A DNA stretch of 37,278 nt from Helicobacter sp. Its GTDB lineage: Bacteria; Campylobacterota; Campylobacteria; Campylobacterales; Helicobacteraceae. The DNA is taken from the NCBI GenBank assembly GCA_029264775.1, contig JARHYT010000097.1:1-37278 (forward strand). The letters are read 5' to 3'. The position numbers and the translations under genes are program-made. Numbering within the stretch: position 1 is the stretch's first letter; each line of letters starts with the position of its first letter. Positions 16,957 to 26,049 of this stretch are shown here, piece after piece. Under the pieces are notes generated by a model, which was not told the origin of the DNA, ran no database searches, and saw only the letters and a program-made list of their open reading frames with translations.

Positions 16957-19637
16957 GCCATATTCCTTTCTACCTCATCATTCATATTACATTTTGAAAT
17001 CTGCAAATATGAAGTAAAACCATTTTCAAATAAATTATAAACACCATCGATTAGAGGTGATACCAACAATATGGAATCTTTTAAATCAACATCACAATAT
17101 ATGTGTGAATAAATACTTGAACTATCATTGCTAAGACATACCAAATCGCCGTCTTTCAAACTATTTTTATCTAAAAATTCTGAGCTAGTATATATGCCAC
17201 TTTTTGATTGCATATTATTACTAGAAAGCGTTGTATGATTAAAATGATTCTGCGTTTCTAAAAGTATTGCATTAAAATTTATATCATCTTTAAAACGCAA
17301 AGAAAATTTAAAGTTTAAAATATCGTCTTTAGTGGATTGCAAAAACTTAAGAAAATATCCACGAACATCTCTACCATCTTTAGTATAAGATGCTATTAAA
17401 TCCCTATGCTCTATCTTTTTGTAAAATGGACTATATTCACACAAAATACCAGTTAAATCACCTATATATTCAACATATTGCATATTATCATCAAATACGC
17501 TCAATTCTTTAGCAATATCATTCAAATCAAGGGCAGATTCTAAGCTAGAATCCAAATATGGTATATTAGGATTAAGAGGCAATAAACGCATCTCCATATT
17601 TGTAATGCTTCCTTCACTTTGTGCCAATGTTGGCAATGGAAAATTTGGTTTGATTGTATCTAAGTTAGAATCAAGAACAAAATCACCATTAGAGCGAATA
17701 CCTATAGTGTAATTTTGAACTTTTTCTTTATTATCCCATGTTAGATTACATATGCTAGAAACACCCATTACATTAGCACCTTTTGGTACAAAAAGAAGTT
17801 TTAATTGTAATTTCTGACATATAAAGGATAAGAGATGTGCAAGAATTTGTAGTTTGTTTTCATTATCCATAAATTCTTGTTGCATTGTTTCTGTTATATT
17901 CTCCATAATTGTAGTTGCTACTGCTTCTGTAATATTTGGAGGATTTGATTCTGTGTGATAGGATTGTAAGCCATATCCATCATAATTTGTAAAATCATGA
18001 GATAAAAATTCATCAAACACAAATTGCGAAATAATTAATACTCCATTCTTATTTACCTTTAATGAATCTAAATTATCAATATTAAGATTTCTTGTAATTA
18101 TATCTATGTTATATGGACTTAGATTATCAACCTTTTCCTCTTGATTTTCTTGAACATCTACTTTTTCTTGTGTATCTTGTGCATTATCTAATTGTTCCTT
18201 ATTGCTAGTGCCTTTTAAAAACATTTTTAGACTATTAGGGAAACATTCTTCAAAATCATCTATTAAATCATTCGCAAATACTAAAGCAAGTATTCCAGAG
18301 AGTGCCACACTACTAGATTTGCAATTTATTTGCATAACATTTTTACTAAGAGATTCTAATAAAGAATCATGAAATAACCCTATGCTTAATACTTGTGAGC
18401 TTTTTTGTATCTTTAGGTTATTATTAATTTTGTATCTTACGCTAGGAGAATCATACTTAAAATAAGTATTCAATGCAACAAACGAATTACTAGCTTTAAA
18501 ATCTGCAAATGTGGCAAAAAAATGAGAAAATGATAATTTCCTATCTTGTTGTGCTACTTCATCATAAAACCTACTTTTATAATATATAGACGCATTTAAA
18601 AAACTTTCACGAAAGCTAGAAAAACATTTTGCCTCATGATTAAATAATGGTATATTAAACTTTTTAGAGATTAAATTTGCAAGCAATGCCTCCTCATTGC
18701 TCACATCACTACCTACATTAATAGAATCTGCCTTTTTAAACGCATTTAAAGCAGATTCTATATTTCTTGTGCCAATGGATACCATATCAAATGCAAACCT
18801 ACCAGCACCACAAATAGGATTATAAAGGTAATCATTTTGAACGCGATAAACTTTTTGCAAATCTCCCTTAACATCTAAATGTTTTACATTATATATTAAC
18901 TCGCAACCACCGGCACAATAACCACAAGTAGAATGAATTTTTTCTAATTCCCAAGCATTACTTGTATATGTAAAATCCTTGTAAGTCATAGCCCCAACGG
19001 GACAAACAGATATACATTCTCCGCAGTCCTTACATTCATTTTTACCAACAAACTCAATCAATCCTTTTTGTCTTTTTGACCACACTGAATAAGGATCTTT
19101 TCCCATAGAATCTTTATAATTATCAGGAGTAAAAAGCTTTGCCTTACCGGCTTTTAGATTTGCTTCACCTATATTATCCTTGCATGTAGTAACACATCTT
19201 TCACACATAATGCAAAGTGCTGGATCATAAAAGCTCTGCGCAAAACTAAATGATTTTTTATCTGCTTCTTGCAAACCAAATAGCTGTAAATCTACCTTTG
19301 TATGAAGTGTAAAATCTTGCAATTCACATTCGCCACTTTTATCACATACACCACATTCTAGGGGATGATTTACACAATATGTAGTCATTATTTCTTTTCT
19401 ATCATTTAATATTTCTTCAGTAGCAATCAATACTTCCATGCCATCTTTTACTTTAGCATTGCAACTATAAACGCGTTTGCCAGATACCTCAACCATACAC
19501 ATCTTACATGCCACAGTGGGGCTACAACCACTCAAAAAACAAATCGTTGGAATCTGTATATTATTCCTCCTTGCTACCTCAAGGATTGTTTCGCCCTCAA
19601 ATGCCTCAAATTCCATTCCTTCAATTTTTATTTTCAT
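16953..19637 (-). CDS. nuoG: NADH-quinone oxidoreductase subunit G, second copy
   Basis: This is the iron-sulfur subunit of the complex I peripheral arm, 894 residues, and the second of two tandem nuoG genes. The N-terminal 2Fe-2S ferredoxin domain has C33, C44, C47 and C59. The His-Cys cluster motif is HPLECGVCDKSGECELQD. Then come CIMCERCVTTC and CKDCGECISVCPVGAM (two 4Fe-4S ferredoxin-type sets), and an N7-type set CGYCAGGC with a distal NPICGAGR. The remaining ~600 residues correspond to the molybdopterin-oxidoreductase-like domain but are strongly diverged. They include a Gln/Glu/Asp-rich insert near residue 480. It starts 3 nt after the first nuoG and overlaps nuoH by 4 nt. Keeping every cluster ligand argues it is functional. 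Confidence 0.92.
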   Translation of the reverse strand: MKIKIEGMEFEAFEGETILEVARRNNIQIPTICFLSGCSPTVACKMCMVEVSGKRVYSCNAKVKDGMEVLIATEEILNDRKEIMTTYCVNHPLECGVCDKSGECELQDFTLHTKVDLQLFGLQEADKKSFSFAQSFYDPALCIMCERCVTTCKDNIGEANLKAGKAKLFTPDNYKDSMGKDPYSVWSKRQKGLIEFVGKNECKDCGECISVCPVGAMTYKDFTYTSNAWELEKIHSTCGYCAGGCELIYNVKHLDVKGDLQKVYRVQNDYLYNPICGAGRFAFDMVSIGTRNIESALNAFKKADSINVGSDVSNEEALLANLISKKFNIPLFNHEAKCFSSFRESFLNASIYYKSRFYDEVAQQDRKLSFSHFFATFADFKASNSFVALNTYFKYDSPSVRYKINNNLKIQKSSQVLSIGLFHDSLLESLSKNVMQINCKSSSVALSGILALVFANDLIDDFEECFPNSLKMFLKGTSNKEQLDNAQDTQEKVDVQENQEEKVDNLSPYNIDIITRNLNIDNLDSLKVNKNGVLIISQFVFDEFLSHDFTNYDGYGLQSYHTESNPPNITEAVATTIMENITETMQQEFMDNENKLQILAHLLSFICQKLQLKLLFVPKGANVMGVSSICNLTWDNKEKVQNYTIGIRSNGDFVLDSNLDTIKPNFPLPTLAQSEGSITNMEMRLLPLNPNIPYLDSSLESALDLNDIAKELSVFDDNMQYVEYIGDLTGILCEYSPFYKKIEHRDLIASYTKDGRDVRGYFLKFLQSTKDDILNFKFSLRFKDDINFNAILLETQNHFNHTTLSSNNMQSKSGIYTSSEFLDKNSLKDGDLVCLSNDSSSIYSHIYCDVDLKDSILLVSPLIDGVYNLFENGFTSYLQISKCNMNDEVERNMA
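19314..19372 (-). repeat. 59-bp tract shared with the first nuoG copy (58/59 identical)
   Basis: This segment, encoding the His-Cys cluster region, matches 21744-21802 with a single mismatch (19332 versus 21762). Flanking sequence of the two genes is much more diverged. It is read here as a gene-conversion or strongly constrained tract. Confidence 0.85.
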
Positions 19638-19640
19638 GAA

Positions 19641-22082
19641 CTAAGCCTTTAATCTTTTATAATCAAAGTATTTTTGTGTATCTATAACTGAATCGCTAAC
19701 AAGAACTGCAACCATACCCTTCAGAAATGAAGTCAAAACAACCTTTAATCTAAGAGCATACCTCCCAACTTGCAATGTAACTATGTCATTATCTTGCAAT
19801 CTAGTAGCTATGCAAAATTGATTTGATACTTTAATTATCCCATGCGACACATCATCTTTATAGTACTCGTTACTATAAAAACTCAAATTTCCGCTAATAG
19901 ATGCTTTATAGATAAAAATACCACTGCCTTCTATAAATTCTATTTCAGGGTAAGGTATATAATCCCTAGTTTCAACAAAACCAAAATCCCTATTGCAACA
20001 TACCTTTGAATCTAAGTCATCAAATGCAGTATCAATAAGATTTACCATAGTATAACAATTTTTGTCGTTTGATTCTAATACAAATGGTAATTTCCTTGTA
20101 AGATCAACAATATATTCCTCTGTAAGACCTAAATATTCACCGCAAATATCAAGCAAATCAATATTTGGACTATTATAGCTTAAGCCTTGAGTTAAATTAC
20201 TATTAATACCGCCAAAACCATCATCCACATAACTTGGATGAAGTTTCGTCAATCTATAATTTATATCTATTACGCTACCCTCCATAAATTGCAATGGCAA
20301 TATATAGCAATGTTTTTGTGAGTTACAATCTTTGCTACTAGAATCATCAGAATCTGTTGGCATAGCAAAAGGGGCATATGGAGCAACGCTTATACTATAT
20401 TCAGCATTACATCTAATGCCAAGAACAGATTTAAACTCCATATTATCATAATCTAAATTACATATTGCTTGAATGCCATTTATATTATGGTATGCAAGTG
20501 GCACAATAGAAACATTACAAAGATTTGTTAAACAACCAAATATCTGTGCAATTATATGATAATGTGGAGACAAATAAAAATCCTGCCCTATTAAAATGCA
20601 AACATTGCTTTTGTTGTCTTGAGTACTATGATCTGGCTTAACTATTGAATATGTTTGCAAACATAGTGTTTTTAAATATTGTAATTCATGCCCACTAACA
20701 TTGCTTTCTGCTATCACATTTCCTAAGTCAAGAGATTGTAGCCAAGCTATTACATCAGAAATATGTTTCTTTGATTCTGCATTAACAACACTAAGAGATT
20801 TTACTAAATCATCTGAGAATATATTCAGCAATAGTGCTGATATACCCAATTCTGTGCCAACTTCATATTTTAATGACAAATCACTTTTAAATCTTTCTTC
20901 TGCAATGGTGCTTATCCATATGTTTTTACTTCCTTTTTTTAAGGAATTTTTTGATAAATTACTCCTTAATATAGGCATTTCATCATATAGATAGCTCCCA
21001 AGCACAATTACAATATTATTTTGCATATCTATTACGCGATCAATGTCTGGTGCTTGCTTTATATTAGCAATATTGCAAAATTCCCTATATAAAAATGCCT
21101 CATTACAATACAATTTCTTATTAGACTTCTCTGCAAGCATATTTGCAATATATGCTTCCTCATTTGTAACATTTGGGCTAATTCTTATAGCATCTATTTT
21201 GTCTAAAATACTAGATATATTAAATACTTTTTTATTAGAATATTCATTGCACATATTAAGAAATGTTGGGCTAAATGGATTCTGCCTCATAAAATTATGT
21301 CTTCCAGCGTGGCAAAGTTGATTTATATGTGCCTTATTCTTAATCCTATACACTTCCTTTTTGGAATCTATATTATGTTTTACCTCATATTCTAATTCAC
21401 ATCGCAAAGAACAATGCAAGCAATAAGATTCACTTTTTTCTAACTCCCACGCATTACTAGTATATGTAAAACGAGATGAAAACATCGCCCCTGTTGGACA
21501 TACGCTTACACATTCATCACAATCTTCACAATAAGCATCAAAATTAACACCTATTTTTGAATGAAAGCCACCAGAAAGAACCTTCAAAACATTATTACCA
21601 ACAAATTCATTGCATGTTCTAGCGCATCTTTCGCACATTATACACAAACTCTCGTTATATACCTTATTGTGAAAACTTACATAATCATTTTGTTTTTGAA
21701 TAGCAAAAAATGGTTGAATATCGACTTTAGATTCTAATACTTTATCTTGCAATTCACATTCACCACTTTTATCACATACACCACATTCTAGGGGATGATT
21801 TATGCAAAGAAAACTCATAATCTGATTTCTATATCGTTGCAATCTAGGCGTGTTGGTATAGAATCTAGCACTATTATTAACTATGCTTTTACAGCTTGCA
21901 ATAACATTGCCATCCTCTTCTTCTACCACACACATACGACATGCACCAGTTGGAATAAGTTTTTTTAAATCGCAAAGAGTTGGTATATTAATACCATTGT
22001 CTCTTGCAACATTAAGAAGTGTTTCACCTTTTTTTGCTTTGCATTCCTTATCATTTATAAATATCTTTATATCAGAACTCAT
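19641..22082 (-). CDS. nuoG: NADH-quinone oxidoreductase subunit G, first copy
   Basis: This is the first of two tandem NuoG paralogues, 813 residues. The 2Fe-2S domain has C37, C48, C51 and C64 (LCDLKKLIPTGACRMC ... ASC). The His-Cys motif HPLECGVCDKSGECELQD is the same as in the second copy. The 4Fe-4S sets CIMCERCARTC and CEDCDECVSVCPTGAM follow, and an N7-type set YCLHCSLRC with distal LCHAGRH. Beyond about residue 280 the molybdopterin-like domain has no recognisable cofactor site and is low in similarity to the second copy. Both copies share FTYTSNAWELEK. The start overlaps the upstream fusion gene by 4 nt. Two complete nuoG genes in one operon may mean two subunits in one complex or alternative complexes; the sequence cannot tell. 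Confidence 0.92.
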   Translation of the reverse strand: MSSDIKIFINDKECKAKKGETLLNVARDNGINIPTLCDLKKLIPTGACRMCVVEEEDGNVIASCKSIVNNSARFYTNTPRLQRYRNQIMSFLCINHPLECGVCDKSGECELQDKVLESKVDIQPFFAIQKQNDYVSFHNKVYNESLCIMCERCARTCNEFVGNNVLKVLSGGFHSKIGVNFDAYCEDCDECVSVCPTGAMFSSRFTYTSNAWELEKSESYCLHCSLRCELEYEVKHNIDSKKEVYRIKNKAHINQLCHAGRHNFMRQNPFSPTFLNMCNEYSNKKVFNISSILDKIDAIRISPNVTNEEAYIANMLAEKSNKKLYCNEAFLYREFCNIANIKQAPDIDRVIDMQNNIVIVLGSYLYDEMPILRSNLSKNSLKKGSKNIWISTIAEERFKSDLSLKYEVGTELGISALLLNIFSDDLVKSLSVVNAESKKHISDVIAWLQSLDLGNVIAESNVSGHELQYLKTLCLQTYSIVKPDHSTQDNKSNVCILIGQDFYLSPHYHIIAQIFGCLTNLCNVSIVPLAYHNINGIQAICNLDYDNMEFKSVLGIRCNAEYSISVAPYAPFAMPTDSDDSSSKDCNSQKHCYILPLQFMEGSVIDINYRLTKLHPSYVDDGFGGINSNLTQGLSYNSPNIDLLDICGEYLGLTEEYIVDLTRKLPFVLESNDKNCYTMVNLIDTAFDDLDSKVCCNRDFGFVETRDYIPYPEIEFIEGSGIFIYKASISGNLSFYSNEYYKDDVSHGIIKVSNQFCIATRLQDNDIVTLQVGRYALRLKVVLTSFLKGMVAVLVSDSVIDTQKYFDYKRLKA
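21744..21802 (-). repeat. 59-bp tract shared with the second nuoG copy
   Basis: This is the partner of 19314-19372; only base 21762 differs. It encodes the cluster-binding HPLECGVCDKSGECELQD region. Confidence 0.85.
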
Positions 22083-24508
22083 AGCCTACCTCTAACGCTT
22101 TGGTTATCTTTTTTTGCTCCGACAACGCACATACTGATATAATAGCAACGCATGCACCTTTGTGCCTCGCTAATTGCATCACCTCTGCTTAGACCTAGAT
22201 TGACCTCTTCAAAGTTTTTCGCTCGATATTGAGGTTGCAATTTATCGCTAATCTCCCTTTTATTACCCGATATAAACCCCTTGACCTCACGATTTTTATC
22301 AAAAACACCAATTTGTTTTAATAAATCTTCCATTCTCTCATCATCATTAATCTCTACCTCATTTGTTTGTAAGTAGTTTGCTATCACATTCGCAACTCTC
22401 CTTCCATGTCCTACCGCATTTACGATAGTTAAAGGACCACTAACACAATCGCCTGCTGCAAAGATTCCTTTTTTTGTTGTAGAAAAACTTGCATTATCTA
22501 CTTCAATCGTTTTCCACTTACTTATACCAACTCCAAATTCAGGATCTAAATCAAAATCCATCTCTTGACTAACTGCTGGGATAAGTATATCGCATGGCAA
22601 AATTACACCACCATCATCTATTAGCTTTAACTCTCCTTTAGGATTTGTTTCACTTTTTATCAATTCGTAGCGATTTATTCTCAATGATTTTATTTTAGAA
22701 TCTTCTTGCAAAATTTCATCTACTGCACTCAAGAACTGAAATTCAACACCTTCTTCACATGCTTCATGATATTCTTCGCTTGAAGTATTCTTAATAATAG
22801 TAGCTTCATCTCTACGATACAGCATAATAACACTTTTTGCACCTAAACGCACACAACAACGAACAACATCCATAGAGGTAAAACCACCACCAACACATAC
22901 AATGTTCTTGCCCTCTAAATTTGGTAACTCACCTATATTAAATTTTTGTGCAAGATTTACGCAATCCATAAATTTTATAGCGGGTAGATAACCTTGCAAT
23001 TCCACATTTTCATTTTTGCAACCAAGCCTCTTGCTAGCCCTAGTGCCGACAGCTATAACAAGGGCTGAATGCTTTTTCTCTAAATCTAATATATTTTTAG
23101 AATCTACCATAAAATTAGTATGAAAAATAACACCCAATTCCTTCAAAGATTCTATATCATGATTATATTCTATAATAGGCATACGATAATTTGGAACGCC
23201 TACTGCAACTTCACCGCCAAGCACAGGCAAAGCCTCATAAACCTCAACCTTAATCCCTCTTAATGCCATATAATAAGCACTACTAAGACCAGCTGGACCA
23301 GCACCTATAACACCAACGGAAGGAAAACTTTCAAATTCTTTTTGTGCTTTTATATTGTTGGGGTTTGCATAACCATGCCACCTGCCTGTTTGTTTTTCTA
23401 TAAATTCTGCATTAGCCCCTATTCTTTTTAACTCCATAATGCTTATAGGTTCATCTAATATTGCCCTACGACAAGCATTCTCACAAGGATGAGGGCACAC
23501 TCTACCGCATACTTGTGCTAATGGCATGCTACTTCTAGTGCTACTCAAAGAATCTAAATATCTCATATCCTTAACACCTTCAATATACGCAGGAATATCA
23601 ACTCTTGAAGGACATTCATCTGTGCAGGGTGCGGTAATCTTTGATATGTACTCTACATTATCTATAATTGTTGTAATAGCACTTTTGTATCTTTCTAATG
23701 GCTCAAAAACATTATTTTGATTAGGATTACTAAGTGTTAAATTATGCCTATTAATACCATAATCAATGCTCATAAGTGTAGTGTGCATTTCTCCATCTTT
23801 ACTATTACTTATATGCCCTACATTATTTACAAGATTCTTTTTAGCATCTAAAATACTATCTTTTAAATCTTGCTTTGCTTTATCTTCTTGTATTTCTTTT
23901 ATCTTTTGTCTAACTTCTTGCATTAATTCTTTAGAATTGATACCATGTGATATACTATCACGAACTCTACCCGCAAATTCTTTCGCTTCTTGTAATTTTC
24001 TCGCACTATCTCTTAACGCATTAGATAGATTATCAATATCATTTGAATCATTTACCGAAAGTTTTGGCAAGACTCTAGCAAATACTTCTGGGTTTGATTG
24101 CAAAACCTGCAAGATCGGTTTTGGTGTTGTTTTGCCTACTTCACATTTTGAAGTAGAAATCATTAAATCACACACCTCTTTAAGTTTTTCTATATCCTCT
24201 AACACATCATCATTGTTTAAATAATTATAGTTTTGAATCTTTTCTAAAAGCTCATACAAAACCTTTCCCCCATACTTACCCGGTGTGCATCTACCACAGG
24301 ATTGCGAATAATTTTGATATTGTTTAGCATATATTTTAAGTGTTTGCAAAATATCTACATCTTTATCAAATATAACAATACCATCCCAACCGACGAATGC
24401 TTTAATTTCATGTATAACAGGCTCTTTCGTAAAAAATGTAACTTGAGGTAAAACATTTGGAAAATTATCTATACTATAAGGTATTTTTGGATTTGTTTTT
24501 CTTACCAT
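22079..24508 (-). CDS. NuoF C-terminal remnant fused to a GltD-like FAD/NAD(P)H oxidoreductase
   Basis: This is an 809-residue fusion in the nuoF position. Residues 1-150 resemble only the C-terminal cluster domain of NuoF: SCGRCTPGKYGG with C71 and C74, and a later C122. The third cysteine of the usual C-x2-C-x2-C set is Gly77, and the NADH/FMN domain is missing. Residues 160-230 are a charged helical linker. From about 290 on it is GltD-like, with CTDECP (295, 299) and CGRVCPHPCENAC (334, 338, 342, 346) for 4Fe-4S clusters. The FAD fold is GVIGAGPAGLSSAYY (402-407) and the NAD(P)H fold CVGGGFTSMD (540-547) followed by YRR. GIFAAGDCVSGPLTIVNAVG closes the FAD domain, and a C-terminal RCMRCYYISMC may bind another cluster. 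I chose ATG 24506-24508, with AAGGGG 6 nt upstream, over the TTG at 24526. By family, GltD oxidises NADPH, so this could feed electrons into complex I; that is inference. Confidence 0.9.
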   Translation of the reverse strand: MVRKTNPKIPYSIDNFPNVLPQVTFFTKEPVIHEIKAFVGWDGIVIFDKDVDILQTLKIYAKQYQNYSQSCGRCTPGKYGGKVLYELLEKIQNYNYLNNDDVLEDIEKLKEVCDLMISTSKCEVGKTTPKPILQVLQSNPEVFARVLPKLSVNDSNDIDNLSNALRDSARKLQEAKEFAGRVRDSISHGINSKELMQEVRQKIKEIQEDKAKQDLKDSILDAKKNLVNNVGHISNSKDGEMHTTLMSIDYGINRHNLTLSNPNQNNVFEPLERYKSAITTIIDNVEYISKITAPCTDECPSRVDIPAYIEGVKDMRYLDSLSSTRSSMPLAQVCGRVCPHPCENACRRAILDEPISIMELKRIGANAEFIEKQTGRWHGYANPNNIKAQKEFESFPSVGVIGAGPAGLSSAYYMALRGIKVEVYEALPVLGGEVAVGVPNYRMPIIEYNHDIESLKELGVIFHTNFMVDSKNILDLEKKHSALVIAVGTRASKRLGCKNENVELQGYLPAIKFMDCVNLAQKFNIGELPNLEGKNIVCVGGGFTSMDVVRCCVRLGAKSVIMLYRRDEATIIKNTSSEEYHEACEEGVEFQFLSAVDEILQEDSKIKSLRINRYELIKSETNPKGELKLIDDGGVILPCDILIPAVSQEMDFDLDPEFGVGISKWKTIEVDNASFSTTKKGIFAAGDCVSGPLTIVNAVGHGRRVANVIANYLQTNEVEINDDERMEDLLKQIGVFDKNREVKGFISGNKREISDKLQPQYRAKNFEEVNLGLSRGDAISEAQRCMRCYYISMCVVGAKKDNQSVRGRL

Positions 24509-24514
24509 AGAATG

Positions 24515-24520
24515 CCCCTT
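24515..24520 (-). promoter_or_regulatory. Ribosome-binding site that fixes the start of the fusion gene
   Basis: AAGGGG on the minus strand lies 6 nt before ATG 24508. The upstream in-frame TTG at 24526 would place this site inside the coding region, so the ATG is preferred. Confidence 0.7.
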
Positions 24521-24533
24521 ATCCAATAAAACA

Positions 24534-24761
24534 TTATTTCTTTTTCACAACAATAGTCCAATCTACATGATTAAACTGCAAAGAATTCATAAGTGTATGT
24601 CCTCTTTCTTTAATATAGTTAGCACTCTTTGCTACATTCTCATGCTCACCTTTCTCAAACAAAAATATAGCAATTTCACCGCTTGAAAGATGGGTGTCAA
24701 GTAATTCTCCCATCTTATCGTAAAAATCACTTTTTAAATGCCTCAAGTCAAACCTTTTCAT
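24534..24761 (-). CDS. Small NuoE-position complex I protein (HP1264 type)
   Basis: This is a 75-residue soluble protein in the place where nuoE normally lies. It resembles, from memory, the short proteins H. pylori HP1264 and C. jejuni Cj1575c: MKRFDLRHLKSDFYDKM at the start, FLFEKGEHENVAKSANYI in the middle and FNHVDWTIVVKKK at the end. It contains no cysteine at all, so it cannot carry the N1a 2Fe-2S cluster of real NuoE. In C. jejuni the corresponding pair is reported to let complex I use flavodoxin rather than NADH. It lies 50 nt after nuoD and 25 nt before the fusion gene. A docking role is inference. Confidence 0.85.
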   Translation of the reverse strand: MKRFDLRHLKSDFYDKMGELLDTHLSSGEIAIFLFEKGEHENVAKSANYIKERGHTLMNSLQFNHVDWTIVVKKK

Positions 24762-24811
24762 TACCTTACCTTATAAAAAATTATAAAACCAGACTCTATA
24801 AATTGAATCTA

Positions 24812-26041
24812 TTATCTATCTATCTCTCCCAAAATAATATTACTATTACCAATCATGGTAATAATATCTGCCAAATAATGCCCGGGCATCATAGCAGTCA
24901 TGCCTTGCAAATGATAAAAACTAGGGGCTTTAACCTTAACTCTATGTGGATATGGATTTCCCAAAGAACTAATAAAAAAGCCTAATTCACCTTTTGGTGA
25001 TTCAGTAGGAGCATATACTTCACCTTTTGGTGGTCTCATACCTTGAGTTACAAGCACAAAATGTTGCATCAAGGCATAATTTTGCGTCATAACATCCTCT
25101 TTCGGGGCAGAAATATAAGATGGTGCATGAGCCATCAATTGCGTAGAAGTCCCTTTATATATTTCCATTGCTTGTCTAATAATGTTGCATGACTGGAATA
25201 CTTCTTCTGTGTAAAGCACATATCGCCCGTAACAATCGCCACTATCTGTATAAGGAACGCTAAAGTCTAACTCATCATAAATTTCATATGGCTCTTCTTT
25301 ACGAATATCATACTGCACGCCAGAACCACGCAACATAATGCCACTCAATCCATAATCTTGTGCAACCTCTTTACTAATAACGCCAACACCCTCAAGTCTC
25401 ATACGCCAAATTCTATTTTTATCCAAAAGCCCCTTGATAAGATTTGTTGTTTCAATCACTTCTTTTAAGCAATTATCCATATTATCAAACCAATTATTAG
25501 GAATATCAAGAGGCACACCACCTATACGAATAGAATTATGAGTGAGTCTTGCCCCACAATAATCCTCAATCATATCTAATATATACTCCCTACCTTTAAA
25601 AGCATATAAAAACACACTCATAGCACCAACATCAAGAGCATGGGTTGCCATGAAAAGTAGGTGCGAAGCCAAACGATTTAATTCTAAAAGTATTGTTCTT
25701 ATAACCTTGGCTCTCCTTGGGACTTCAACACCAAGCAATGTTTCAACACCATAAGCAAAAGCATGATTATTGCTACTTGCAGCAGTATAATCCATACGAT
25801 CAGTAGTTGGCATAAACTCATTGTAAATCATATTTTCAGCAAGCTTTTCTACGCCTCTATGTAAATATCCTATATCAGAAACGGCACGAGTAACTTTTTC
25901 TCCATCTAATTCCAAAATAAGTCTCAATTGTCCGTGTGCACTTGGATGCTGCGGTCCTAGATTAACAATCATTTTATTGTCATCTTGTTCAAAAATAACA
26001 TTTTCAAATTGAGTTTGAAGTTTATTGAAATATTGTGCCAC
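24812..26041 (-). CDS. nuoD: NADH-quinone oxidoreductase subunit D
   Basis: NuoD is the 49-kDa-type subunit that lines the quinone-binding pocket with NuoB. Motifs include [20 protein letters not shown] near the N-terminus, with the HGxLR loop at the quinone head-group. They continue with [26 protein letters not shown], and [19 protein letters not shown]. The C-terminal end is [14 protein letters not shown], matching the family end. It has 409 residues. The start is GTG at 26039-26041 with GAGG 6 nt upstream, just after the nuoC stop. NuoC and NuoD are separate genes here, unlike the E. coli fusion. Confidence 0.97.
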   Translation of the reverse strand: MAQYFNKLQTQFENVIFEQDDNKMIVNLGPQHPSAHGQLRLILELDGEKVTRAVSDIGYLHRGVEKLAENMIYNEFMPTTDRMDYTAASSNNHAFAYGVETLLGVEVPRRAKVIRTILLELNRLASHLLFMATHALDVGAMSVFLYAFKGREYILDMIEDYCGARLTHNSIRIGGVPLDIPNNWFDNMDNCLKEVIETTNLIKGLLDKNRIWRMRLEGVGVISKEVAQDYGLSGIMLRGSGVQYDIRKEEPYEIYDELDFSVPYTDSGDCYGRYVLYTEEVFQSCNIIRQAMEIYKGTSTQLMAHAPSYISAPKEDVMTQNYALMQHFVLVTQGMRPPKGEVYAPTESPKGELGFFISSLGNPYPHRVKVKAPSFYHLQGMTAMMPGHYLADIITMIGNSNIILGEIDR

Positions 26042-26049
26042 TTAACACC

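Noticed and set aside
16953-19637. The second nuoG copy as a pseudogene or a formate dehydrogenase
   Set aside because: The frame is intact, all Fe-S ligands are present, no molybdenum or selenocysteine site is seen in the C-terminal domain, and it is translationally coupled to nuoH.
23766-24224. Plus-strand open frame of 152 codons inside the fusion gene
   Set aside because: It is antisense to the linker region of the fusion and is Ser/Leu/Phe-rich as expected for a complement of Lys/Glu/Asp codons; it shows no ribosome-binding site or family motif.
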